Assembly: GCF_000513895.2 (NCBI RefSeq)
Contig: NZ_CP165783.1
Location: 930,001-994,000 of the forward strand
DNA length: 64,000 nt
Direction of reading: 5' to 3'
DNA from: Ensifer sp. WSM1721
Lineage (GTDB): Bacteria; Pseudomonadota; Alphaproteobacteria; Rhizobiales; Rhizobiaceae
Part shown: positions 55,628 to 62,931 of the stretch, piece after piece
Numbering within the stretch: the first letter of the stretch is position 1
Layout: each line of letters begins with the position of its first letter
Notes under the pieces: generated by a model
Told to the model about the DNA's origin: nothing
Database searches by the model: none
The model's input: only the letters and a program-made list of their open reading frames with translations
Translations under genes and position numbers: made by a program

Positions 55628-56476
55628 TTACTTCGCGGCGCAGAGCTTCTCGCGGGTGGTCGACATGGCGGCCTTGGCCGAGAAGCCATAAGGTTCGATG
55701 ATCTTGGCGAACTCGCCGGATTCCTTCATCTTCGCGAGCTCGACGTCGAAGGCATCGCGCAAGGCCTCGTCCCCTTTCCGGAAGGCGGCGCCATCGCAAT
55801 AGACCGGCGCCCCTTCGACGGGAGCCACCACTTCGATATTCGGATCATTCGCCTTCGAGACGAGATCATGGATGGAGAGCACCGGCAGCGAATAGACGTC
55901 GATGCGGCCGTCCTGCAGCATCTTCAGCCCGCTCTGGCCGTCCGGCACGACGATGACGCGATCGCGCGGCACGCCGGCCTCGAGCGCCAGCTTTTCCTCG
56001 GTACCGCCGCCGGGCGCGCCGATCTTCGCATCCGGATTGTCGGCAATGTCCTTGTAGCTCTTCAACTTGAGCGGATTGCCCTTCTTCAGCGCGAAAGCCT
56101 CGGCATCACAGAGGATCGGCTGGGAATAGGCGACCGCGGCGCAACGCTCTGGCTTCATGAAGAGCCCGGCGGTAATCGCATCATGGCGCCCGGCCTGCAG
56201 GCCCGGGATCATCGCGCCATATTCGGAGATGGAAGCGACGATTTCCGGCACGCCGAGCCGCTTGAAGATTTCCCGGGCGACATCCGGCGCTGCACCGGAG
56301 ACCTTGCCGTCGGCGCCGACTGCGGTAAAGGGCGGCTCGTTGGCAATCGCCACGCGGGCGAAGCCCTGCTCGCGCAGTTCCTCGAGCTTGTTTTCATCCG
56401 CAGCAACGGGGCCAGTCGCAGCAATTGCCATTAGTGCCGTGGCAGCACCGGCCGCCATTAAAGCTTTCAGTCTCAT
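55628..56476 (-). CDS. ehuB: Ectoine/hydroxyectoine-binding protein EhuB
   Basis: The 282-aa periplasmic protein is read from the ATG at 56476 (AGGAG upstream). The signal peptide ends near VAADE. The family 3 fold shows ARVAIANEPPFTAVGADGKVS, EIVASISEYGAMIPGLQAGR with the ligand-contacting aromatics and the ITAGLFMKPERCAAV stretch. EhuB binds ectoine and 5-hydroxyectoine with micromolar affinity in S. meliloti. Its position directly after ehuA is conserved. Confidence 0.95.
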   Translation of the reverse strand: MRLKALMAAGAATALMAIAATGPVAADENKLEELREQGFARVAIANEPPFTAVGADGKVSGAAPDVAREIFKRLGVPEIVASISEYGAMIPGLQAGRHDAITAGLFMKPERCAAVAYSQPILCDAEAFALKKGNPLKLKSYKDIADNPDAKIGAPGGGTEEKLALEAGVPRDRVIVVPDGQSGLKMLQDGRIDVYSLPVLSIHDLVSKANDPNIEVVAPVEGAPVYCDGAAFRKGDEALRDAFDVELAKMKESGEFAKIIEPYGFSAKAAMSTTREKLCAAK

Positions 56477-56537
56477 CGTTCCCAACTCCTCTGTTGTTCT
56501 CTGCTGTTGTTGTTTGAGGCAATGTCGGCCGTAAGGC

Positions 56538-57323
56538 TTAGACGCGGTGCCCTGCCGCTATGATCTTGCGCAGGAAGGTCTGCGTGCGTTCCTGTTTCGG
56601 ATGCCGGAAGATGTCCTCGGGCTTGCCCTCTTCGACGATTTTGCCGCGGTCGAAGAAGAGCACCCGATCGGCGAAATCGTGGGCAAAACCCATCTCGTGG
56701 GTGACGAGGAGCATCGTCATGTCGGTCTCTGCCGCAAGTTTGCGCATGACGTTGAGCACCTCCTCGACGAGCTCCGGATCGAGCGCCGAGGTCACCTCGT
56801 CGAAAAGCATGATCTTCGGCGAGAGTGCCAGCGCCCGGGCGATCGCGACGCGCTGCTTTTGGCCGCCGGAAAGCTGTGCCGGCATGCTGTTGGCCTTGTC
56901 GGCCAGGCCAACCATGTCGAGGAGCTCCATCGCCCGCTTTTCGGCCGCGGCCCGTGCCATGCCCTTGGTCAGGATCGGCGCCAGCGTTACATTGTCGAGC
57001 ACGCATTTGTGCGGAAACAGGTTGAAGTGCTGGAAGACCATGCCGATCTTCTCGCGCATCTTATGGAGATGGCGCTCGTCGGCCGGGACGAGCTGGCCGT
57101 TCTTCTTCACGTGATAGAGCTGCTCGCCGTCGATCTGAATAAAGCCGTCGCTGATCGTCTCCAGCGTCATCAGGATGCGCAGGATCGTCGTCTTGCCGGA
57201 ACCGGACGGTCCGATGAGGGCGAGCTTCTCGCCCGGCATCACCTCCATCGACAATCCGTCGAGCACGGTCAGCGGACCGTATCTCTTGACGATGTTGTCG
57301 ATGCGGATGATCGGCTCGGGCAT
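56538..57323 (-). CDS. ehuA: Ectoine/hydroxyectoine ABC transporter ATPase EhuA
   Basis: The 261-aa ATPase is the first gene of the nine-gene leftward operon and starts behind GAGGAGAG. Walker A is [10 protein letters not shown]-loop [12 protein letters not shown], signature [10 protein letters not shown], Walker [14 protein letters not shown]-loop [10 protein letters not shown]. This is a standard polar-amino-acid-type cassette. The operon is induced by ectoine in S. meliloti; the spacer upstream holds a direct repeat that may be the regulator site. Confidence 0.93.
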   Translation of the reverse strand: MPEPIIRIDNIVKRYGPLTVLDGLSMEVMPGEKLALIGPSGSGKTTILRILMTLETISDGFIQIDGEQLYHVKKNGQLVPADERHLHKMREKIGMVFQHFNLFPHKCVLDNVTLAPILTKGMARAAAEKRAMELLDMVGLADKANSMPAQLSGGQKQRVAIARALALSPKIMLFDEVTSALDPELVEEVLNVMRKLAAETDMTMLLVTHEMGFAHDFADRVLFFDRGKIVEEGKPEDIFRHPKQERTQTFLRKIIAAGHRV

Positions 57324-57376
57324 TCGCGTCTCTCCTCATGAGACCCCTAATGTCCTAACGATGATCCGGTTCCGAA

Positions 57377-57410
57377 ATCATGTCAATCTGAATAATAATA
57401 TCATGACAAT
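57377..57410. promoter_or_regulatory. Direct-repeat operator candidate upstream of ehuA
   Basis: ATCATGTCAAT (57377-57387) and ATCATGACAAT (57400-57410) repeat 23 bp apart in an AT-rich segment, 54-87 bp before the ehuA start codon. Direct repeats at two-turn spacing are typical for MocR/GntR regulators, so this is a likely EnuR site and promoter region. Confidence 0.5.
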
Positions 57411-57443
57411 TATTGTGCGCCGCCGAAAAGCTGAGCATTTGAA

Positions 57444-58829
57444 TTAGATCACGAGCAGCAATGCTTCCGGATCGCCGAGCGCCAGCGACGCGACGATGCC
57501 GAGCCCGGTCTTGAGTTCCTGTTCGGTGGTGGAGCCGAGGGATATCCGAACGGCCGGACGCCAGCCGCTATCGGCGGTGCGGAAGGAAGCGCCTGGCGCG
57601 ATCGCGACGCCACGCAGGCGCGCCTGGGAAACAAAGGCGTCCTCCGAGTGCCTCTCGGGCAGTGGCAGCCAGACGTGCAGGCTCTGCGGGTGCGTGCGGT
57701 GGGGAAGTCTGCCGAACGTCTCCGTGGCGATTGCGTGGCGCGCGGCGAGAGCCCGGCGCTGCCAATCGACGAGTTCCACCGCCGTGCCGTCGCTCACCCA
57801 ATGCGTTGCGATCTCCGCGATCGACGGCGTCGCCATCCAGTTCGAGACGAGGTGTCGATTGGCGACCGCCGCGACATAACGGTCTGGTGCCGCGAGATAG
57901 CCGATCCTGAGGCCCGGCACGGTGATCTTGGTGAAGCTCGTCACATAGAGCGTGCGCTCCGGCGCAAGCGCCGCAACTGGCGGCAGGCGCTCCTCGACCA
58001 GAGGCCCCAGAATGTCGTTCTCGATTATGGCGATGTCATGCCGGCGCGCCACTTCAGCGAGCGCGGTCCGCCGCTCGGCGCTCATCAAGGTGGCGGTTGG
58101 GTTGATGACAGAGGGCTGCAGGAATATTGCGCGTATGACGCCCTTGCGGCAGGCGTCGTCCAACGCCTCCGGAACCATCCCGTCATCATCGATTGCGATG
58201 CCCTGGAGATGAATGCCGAGATAGGTCGACAGCGGCACCAGCGTATGATGGCTGATCGCCTCCGTCGCAACCGTCGAACCGGGCGGCGCGACGCTCATCA
58301 GCGCGACGGTCATAGCCGAGGTTGCGCCGTTGGTGAGGCTGATATTGAGCGGCGAAACGGTAAGCCCGCAGCGCGAAAGCCATTCGGCCGCGATATTGCG
58401 ATGGCGCGGGAACACCATGTTCGGCCGGAAGGAGAGCGCCGAACTCGCCGGCAGGTTCTCGGCAAGCCAGGCGAAGGCCTGCCGCATCTTCTCGAGATGG
58501 ATCTGCTCGCATACCGGCTTGAGGATGGAGAGATCGATCAGCTCGCCAAGCCGCTCCGGCAGATAGGGCGGCTCGGGCTCGCGCGGCTGCGTCTGGACGA
58601 AGCTGCCGCGCCCGACCTCGCCCGAGATCAGCCCGCGCCGGATCAGTTCGTCATAGGCGCGGCTCACCGTCTGCACCGAGAGCTTCAAATCGTCGGCAAG
58701 CTTGCGATGCGTCGGCAGTCGCGCGCCATTCTGAAGCTTGCCCTCCTGAATGGCGCGAGCGAACTGATCGGCCAGCGAGAGATAGGCCGGGCGGCGCAGG
58801 AGTGTTGTGTCGGGCATCCAATTTGTCAT
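57444..58829 (-). CDS. enuR: MocR-type transcriptional regulator EnuR (EutR) of ectoine catabolism
   Basis: The 461-aa protein is read from the ATG at 58829 (NWMPD follows; no clear ribosome binding site, and ATG 58817 is possible). The N-terminal GntR winged helix reads YLSLADQFARAIQEGKLQNG and RKLADDLKLSVQTVSRAYDEL. The large C-terminal domain is an aminotransferase fold type I that keeps PLP-binding Lys301 in VTSFTKITVPGLRIGY. EnuR represses the ectoine genes and is released by alpha-acetyl-diaminobutyrate bound to its PLP. It lies upstream of ehuA on the same strand and divergent from doeX. Confidence 0.9.
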   Translation of the reverse strand: MTNWMPDTTLLRRPAYLSLADQFARAIQEGKLQNGARLPTHRKLADDLKLSVQTVSRAYDELIRRGLISGEVGRGSFVQTQPREPEPPYLPERLGELIDLSILKPVCEQIHLEKMRQAFAWLAENLPASSALSFRPNMVFPRHRNIAAEWLSRCGLTVSPLNISLTNGATSAMTVALMSVAPPGSTVATEAISHHTLVPLSTYLGIHLQGIAIDDDGMVPEALDDACRKGVIRAIFLQPSVINPTATLMSAERRTALAEVARRHDIAIIENDILGPLVEERLPPVAALAPERTLYVTSFTKITVPGLRIGYLAAPDRYVAAVANRHLVSNWMATPSIAEIATHWVSDGTAVELVDWQRRALAARHAIATETFGRLPHRTHPQSLHVWLPLPERHSEDAFVSQARLRGVAIAPGASFRTADSGWRPAVRISLGSTTEQELKTGLGIVASLALGDPEALLLVI

Positions 58830-58853
58830 GATTTTAACAGTGATCAAAATCAT
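58828..58853. promoter_or_regulatory. Dyad between enuR and doeX
   Basis: ATGATTTT and AAAATCAT form a perfect 8-bp inverted repeat around 10 nt, beginning at the enuR start codon itself. A regulator bound here (DoeX or EnuR) would block enuR expression. Confidence 0.45.
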
Positions 58854-58932
58854 CTCAATTGACAATGCAAAAGTGACCACCCAATGTCTTTTCCCGGACT
58901 TTGACGCGAGGAGGATGACGAAAGGATCCCGC

Positions 58933-59415
58933 ATGAAGCTCGACGCGATCGATCTGCGCATCCTGGAGGCGATCCAGGCCGACGGGCGCATCACCAAGCT
59001 GGCGCTCGCGGAAAAGGCGGGTCTGTCGCCGACGCCTTGCTGGATGCGGCTCCGGAAGCTGGAAAAGGCCGGCATCGTCACCGGCTATCACGCGCGCGTG
59101 GCGCTACGCCGGGTGGCGCCGGTCGCAAGCGTGATGATGGAGGTGACGCTCGGCAACCACCGCCAGGCGGATTTCGACCGCTTCGAGCGCGCCATCGCCG
59201 CAATTCCCGAAGTCGTCGCTTGCTGGTCCGTCGGCGGCGGCGTCGACTATATCCTCAAGGTCGTGACCGCCGACATCGATGCCTATCAGCGGCTGGTTGA
59301 CGAGCTACTCGGGCGGGAGCTCGGCATCGACCGGTACTTCACTTACATCGTCACCAAGACGGTCAAGGAGGAAACCGTGCTGCCGCTCGGCTCGCTGTTG
59401 CCGCCGATGAATTAG
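58933..59415 (+). CDS. doeX: Lrp/AsnC-family regulator DoeX
   Basis: The 160-aa protein is read from the ATG at 58933 (AGGA 7 nt upstream); ATG 58915 behind GAGGAGG is a close alternative. The helix-turn-helix is LDAIDLRILEAIQADGRITK and LALAEKAGLSPTPCWMRLRKLEKAGIV. The RAM domain follows, with EVVACWSVGGGVDYILKVVTADIDAY. In Halomonas and rhizobia, DoeX is the second regulator of ectoine degradation and sits beside enuR and doeC/doeD, as here. Confidence 0.88.
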   Translation: MKLDAIDLRILEAIQADGRITKLALAEKAGLSPTPCWMRLRKLEKAGIVTGYHARVALRRVAPVASVMMEVTLGNHRQADFDRFERAIAAIPEVVACWSVGGGVDYILKVVTADIDAYQRLVDELLGRELGIDRYFTYIVTKTVKEETVLPLGSLLPPMN

Positions 59416-59531
59416 ATACGGCAGCGCGAAGCGGAGCGGCCCGCCGAGAGGGAGGAAATTGGCAAGCGCAATGATGGCAGTGTTATACAGCCGGCTGCAG
59501 GGGGCGCTCTCCCTGACAGATGGGAGGTCTG

Positions 59532-59753
59532 TTAGACTTCCTGGCCGACCATCGACAGAACTTCATGCCGCTTCAATTCGTCGATCGCCTCGAGCGCTTC
59601 GTCAGCGGACCAGCCGGCGGATACCGCTGCCTGCACCAGCTTGGTTTCTACCTCCTGCTCAAGTTCCATATACAAAGGCTCTAAAGCCTCCTGCGCAGTC
59701 AGGACGTGTTCACCAGCTGTCACGACAGGGCGATGTTGCAATGACCCGGTCAT
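59532..59753 (-). CDS. Small protein of unknown function with general-stress promoter
   Basis: A 73-aa acidic helical protein: EHVLTAQEALEPLYMELEQE, then AAVSAGWSADEALEAIDELK. I do not recognise the family. A purine-rich ribosome binding site (AAGGAGGAAGG) precedes the ATG, and a perfect EcfG-type promoter lies 40 bp upstream, which supports a real gene. It is unrelated to ectoine breakdown by sequence, yet sits between doeX and doeC on the opposite strand. Confidence 0.65.
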   Translation of the reverse strand: MTGSLQHRPVVTAGEHVLTAQEALEPLYMELEQEVETKLVQAAVSAGWSADEALEAIDELKRHEVLSMVGQEV

Positions 59754-59792
59754 AACACAAACCTTCCTCCTTCGCGCGGACGTGTTTCAATC

Positions 59793-59817
59793 AACGTGCG
59801 AGTTAAGCTTCTGTTCC
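59793..59817 (-). promoter_or_regulatory. EcfG/RpoE2-type promoter of the small stress gene
   Basis: On the minus strand GGAAC (59817-59813), 18 nt ending in CG, then TT (59794-59793): a full match to GGAAC-N16-cgTT. Confidence 0.7.
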
Positions 59818-59902
59818 GCACGCGCCCATGGATATTTAGGCAGGACACGGAGTGGGTGGAAGACTGCACGCGCTTTCCCTCCCCGTTGCAGGACCGGCTC
59901 CA

Positions 59903-59983
59903 GACAATCTCTCTCGCGGATGACCCTCGTTTGGTCAAAGTCTCTCACGCAGAGCGGCTGAATGGACAATCTCTCGCGGTGAC
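59903..59983 (+). promoter_or_regulatory. Imperfect direct repeat upstream of doeC
   Basis: GACAATCTCTCTCGCGGATG (from 59903) and GACAATCTCTCGCGGTGAC (from 59965) repeat 62 bp apart within the 200 bp before the doeC start. They may be regulator sites for the doeC-doeD operon. Confidence 0.35.
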
Positions 59984-60020
59984 GGTGTCACTCTCTTCGC
60001 ATTGGACGAGGATTACGACC

Positions 60021-61517
60021 ATGACCGCTATCTTTGCACGCACCACCTTTCACGACGCCTTGAAACACCTCAACGATCGGCAACTGCTGCGGGAGCTCGC
60101 CTATGTCGGCGGCCGCTGGATTGCCGGACGCGACGGGAAGTGCTTGGAAGTGAGCGATCCCGCAAGCGGTGCCGCCCTCGCTTTCGTCGCTTCGCTTGAT
60201 GCGACCCAGACTTCCGAAGCGATCGATGCGGCGGCAAAGGCATTCAACTCCTGGCGCAACATGCTGCCGCAGGCGCGCGCCGGCGTGCTGCGCAAGTGGC
60301 ACGAGCTGATGCTCGCCGCCCGCGAGGATCTGTCTCTCTTGATGACCCTTGAACAGGGCAAGCCGCTTACCGAATCGCGTGGTGAGATCGACTACGCCGC
60401 TTCCTTCATCGAGTGGTATGCCGAGGAAGGCAAGCGCCTCAACGCCGAAAACGTGACCAGCCATCTTGCCGACGCCGAGATGATCGTGCGGCGGGAGGCT
60501 CTCGGCGTGGTCGGCATCGTCACGCCGTGGAACTTTCCCTCGGCCATGATCACCCGCAAGGCGGCCGCCGCACTTGCGGCGGGCTGCACCGTGGTTGCGC
60601 ATCCCTCCTCCGAAACGCCGCTTTCCGCTCTGGCACTTGCCGAGCTCGGAGAGCGCGCGGGTCTGCCCGCCGGCGTCTTCAACGTCGTGACCGGCAAGGC
60701 CGCAACGGTCGTCGGGCGCATGTGCGAGGACGCACGAGTTCGCGCCATGAGCTTCACGGGGTCCACCGAAATCGGCAGGCTGATCGCAGGCCAGTGCGCT
60801 CCAACGATGAAGCGGCTGGTGATGGAGCTCGGCGGGCACGCGCCGCTGATCGTCTTTGCCGACGCCAATGTCGAGAAGGCGGCCGATATTGCGATTGCCG
60901 CGAAGTTCGCGACCTCCGGACAGGATTGCCTTGCCGCCAACCGCGTCTATGTCGAGCGGCCGATCCTGAAGGCCTTTGAGGAGGCTTTTGCCACCCGGAT
61001 TGCTCGCCTGAAGGTCGGCGCCGGGCTCGAAGCTGGCACGGATATCGGTCCGCTGATGCACGAGCGGGCCGTCGCCAAGGTCGAGGAGCAGGTTGCGGAC
61101 GCGCTGAAGCTGGGCGCCAAACTTGCGGTCGGGGGCAAGCGCCACCCGGCCGGACCGCTGTTCTTCGAGCCCACCCTTCTGACCAACGTGCCCGACGAGG
61201 CGCTGATCATGCGAGAAGAAACCTTCGGCCCGGTCGCCGCGGTCACCGCCTTCGACAACGAGGAAGAGGTGATCGCGCGAGCGAACGATACCGAATATGG
61301 GCTCGTGGCCTATGTCGTCACTGAAAACGGCGCTCGCCAGATGCGGCTCGCACGGGCGCTGGAATACGGGATGGTGGCGATCAATCGGGTGAAGATCACC
61401 GGCGGGCCGATCCCTTTCGGCGGCTGGAAGCAGTCCGGCCTTGGCCGCGAAGGTTCGCGCCACGGCATGGAGGCCTTCACCGAGCTCAAATATCTCTGCA
61501 TCGACACCGCCGCCTGA
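60021..61517 (+). CDS. doeC: Aspartate-semialdehyde dehydrogenase DoeC (succinate-semialdehyde dehydrogenase-like)
   Basis: The 498-aa aldehyde dehydrogenase is read from the ATG at 60021 (GAGGA upstream). Signature residues are Glu269 in VMELGGHAPLIVF and catalytic Cys303 in SGQDCLAANRV; VGIVTPWNFPSAM and SFTGSTEIGRL bind NAD(P). It is closest to GabD-like enzymes, but in ectoine clusters this gene oxidises L-aspartate-4-semialdehyde to aspartate, the last step. It forms an operon with doeD 25 bp downstream. Confidence 0.88.
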   Translation: MTAIFARTTFHDALKHLNDRQLLRELAYVGGRWIAGRDGKCLEVSDPASGAALAFVASLDATQTSEAIDAAAKAFNSWRNMLPQARAGVLRKWHELMLAAREDLSLLMTLEQGKPLTESRGEIDYAASFIEWYAEEGKRLNAENVTSHLADAEMIVRREALGVVGIVTPWNFPSAMITRKAAAALAAGCTVVAHPSSETPLSALALAELGERAGLPAGVFNVVTGKAATVVGRMCEDARVRAMSFTGSTEIGRLIAGQCAPTMKRLVMELGGHAPLIVFADANVEKAADIAIAAKFATSGQDCLAANRVYVERPILKAFEEAFATRIARLKVGAGLEAGTDIGPLMHERAVAKVEEQVADALKLGAKLAVGGKRHPAGPLFFEPTLLTNVPDEALIMREETFGPVAAVTAFDNEEEVIARANDTEYGLVAYVVTENGARQMRLARALEYGMVAINRVKITGGPIPFGGWKQSGLGREGSRHGMEAFTELKYLCIDTAA

Positions 61518-61542
61518 TAAGAACTTCACGAAAGGAAAGACC

Positions 61543-62919
61543 ATGCTCGAAAGAAGCAACGAACTCACCGCCTGGGATCGCGACCACTTCTTCCATCCCT
61601 CGACCCATATGGGAATGCATGCGCGTGGCGAGAGCCCGACGCGCGTCATCGGCGGCGGTGAAGGCGTCTACATCACCGATATCAGCGGCAAGCGCAGCCT
61701 CGACGCCTTCTCCGGCCTTTATTGCGTCAATGTCGGCTACGGCCGCCAGAAAATCGCCGAGGCTATCGCCGAACAGGCGAAGAACCTCGCCTATTATCAT
61801 GCCTATGTCGGCCACGGCACGGAAGCGTCGATCCGGCTTTCGAAGATGATCATCGAGCGTGCACCGGAAGGCATGAGCCGCGTCTATTTCGGCCTTTCCG
61901 GTTCGGATGCCAATGAAACCAACATCAAGCTGATCTGGTACTACAACAATATTCTCGGTCGGCCGGAGAAGAAGAAGATCATCTCTCGCTGGCGCGGCTA
62001 TCACGGCTCGGGCGTGATGACCGGCTCGCTGACGGGCCTCCATCTTTTCCACAACGCCTTCGACCTGCCGCGTGCGCCGATCTTGCACACGGAGGCGCCC
62101 TATTACTTCCGCCGCCCCGACCGCTCGATGAGCGAGGAACAGTTCTCGCAATATTGCGCCGACAAGCTCGAAGAGATGATCCTCGCCGAAGGGCCGGATA
62201 CGGTCGCCGCCTTCATCGGCGAGCCGATCCTCGGCACCGGCGGCATCGTGCCGCCGCCTGAAGGCTACTGGCAGAAGATCCAGGCCGTCCTTCAGAAATA
62301 CGATATCCTGCTCATCGCCGATGAAGTCGTGACCGGTTTCGGCCGTCTCGGCACGATGTTCGGCTCCGAGCACTACGGCATCAAGCCGGACCTGATTACC
62401 ATCGCCAAGGGGCTGACCTCCGCATACGCGCCGCTTTCCGGGACGATCGTCTCGGACAAGATCTGGCAGGTGCTGGTGAAGGGCTCCGACGAGCTTGGCG
62501 CCATCGGCCATGGCTGGACCTATTCGGCGCACCCGATCTGTGCCGCCGCCGGTATCGCCAATCTCGAACTGATCGACGAGCTCGGCATCGTCGAGAATGC
62601 GGGTTCGACAGGGGCCTATTTCCGGGCCGAACTCACAAAGGCGGTCGGCGATCATCGCAATGTCGGCGAGGTGCGCGGCGATGGATTGATGGCAGCGGTC
62701 GAATTCGTCGAGGACCGCGACGACCGCAAATTTTTCGATCCGGCACGCAAGATCGGGCCGCAGGTGGCGGCAGCGCTCGCCGAACGCGGCGTCATCGGCC
62801 GCGCCATGCCGCAGGGCGATATTCTTGGCTTCGCGCCGCCGCTCTGCCTGACGCGCGAGGAAGCCGAGATTGTCGTCACGGCGGCAGCCGACGCGATCCA
62901 GTCCGTACTCGGTCGCTGA
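61543..62919 (+). CDS. doeD: Diaminobutyrate transaminase DoeD (class III aminotransferase)
   Basis: The 458-aa PLP enzyme starts at the ATG at 61543 behind AAAGGAAAG. Family marks: YFGLSGSDANETNIKL, ISRWRGYHGSGVMTGSLTG, LLIADEVVTGFGRLG and PLP Lys289 in LITIAKGLTSAYAP. It moves the amino group of L-2,4-diaminobutyrate to an oxo acid, giving aspartate semialdehyde for DoeC. Sequence features are those of omega-transaminases with pyruvate or 2-oxoglutarate as acceptor. Confidence 0.9.
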   Translation: MLERSNELTAWDRDHFFHPSTHMGMHARGESPTRVIGGGEGVYITDISGKRSLDAFSGLYCVNVGYGRQKIAEAIAEQAKNLAYYHAYVGHGTEASIRLSKMIIERAPEGMSRVYFGLSGSDANETNIKLIWYYNNILGRPEKKKIISRWRGYHGSGVMTGSLTGLHLFHNAFDLPRAPILHTEAPYYFRRPDRSMSEEQFSQYCADKLEEMILAEGPDTVAAFIGEPILGTGGIVPPPEGYWQKIQAVLQKYDILLIADEVVTGFGRLGTMFGSEHYGIKPDLITIAKGLTSAYAPLSGTIVSDKIWQVLVKGSDELGAIGHGWTYSAHPICAAAGIANLELIDELGIVENAGSTGAYFRAELTKAVGDHRNVGEVRGDGLMAAVEFVEDRDDRKFFDPARKIGPQVAAALAERGVIGRAMPQGDILGFAPPLCLTREEAEIVVTAAADAIQSVLGR

Positions 62920-62931
62920 GGGAGGCGCATG

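Noticed and set aside
59988..61649. Long minus-strand frame across doeC
   Set aside because: Antisense shadow of the aldehyde dehydrogenase; no recognisable family.
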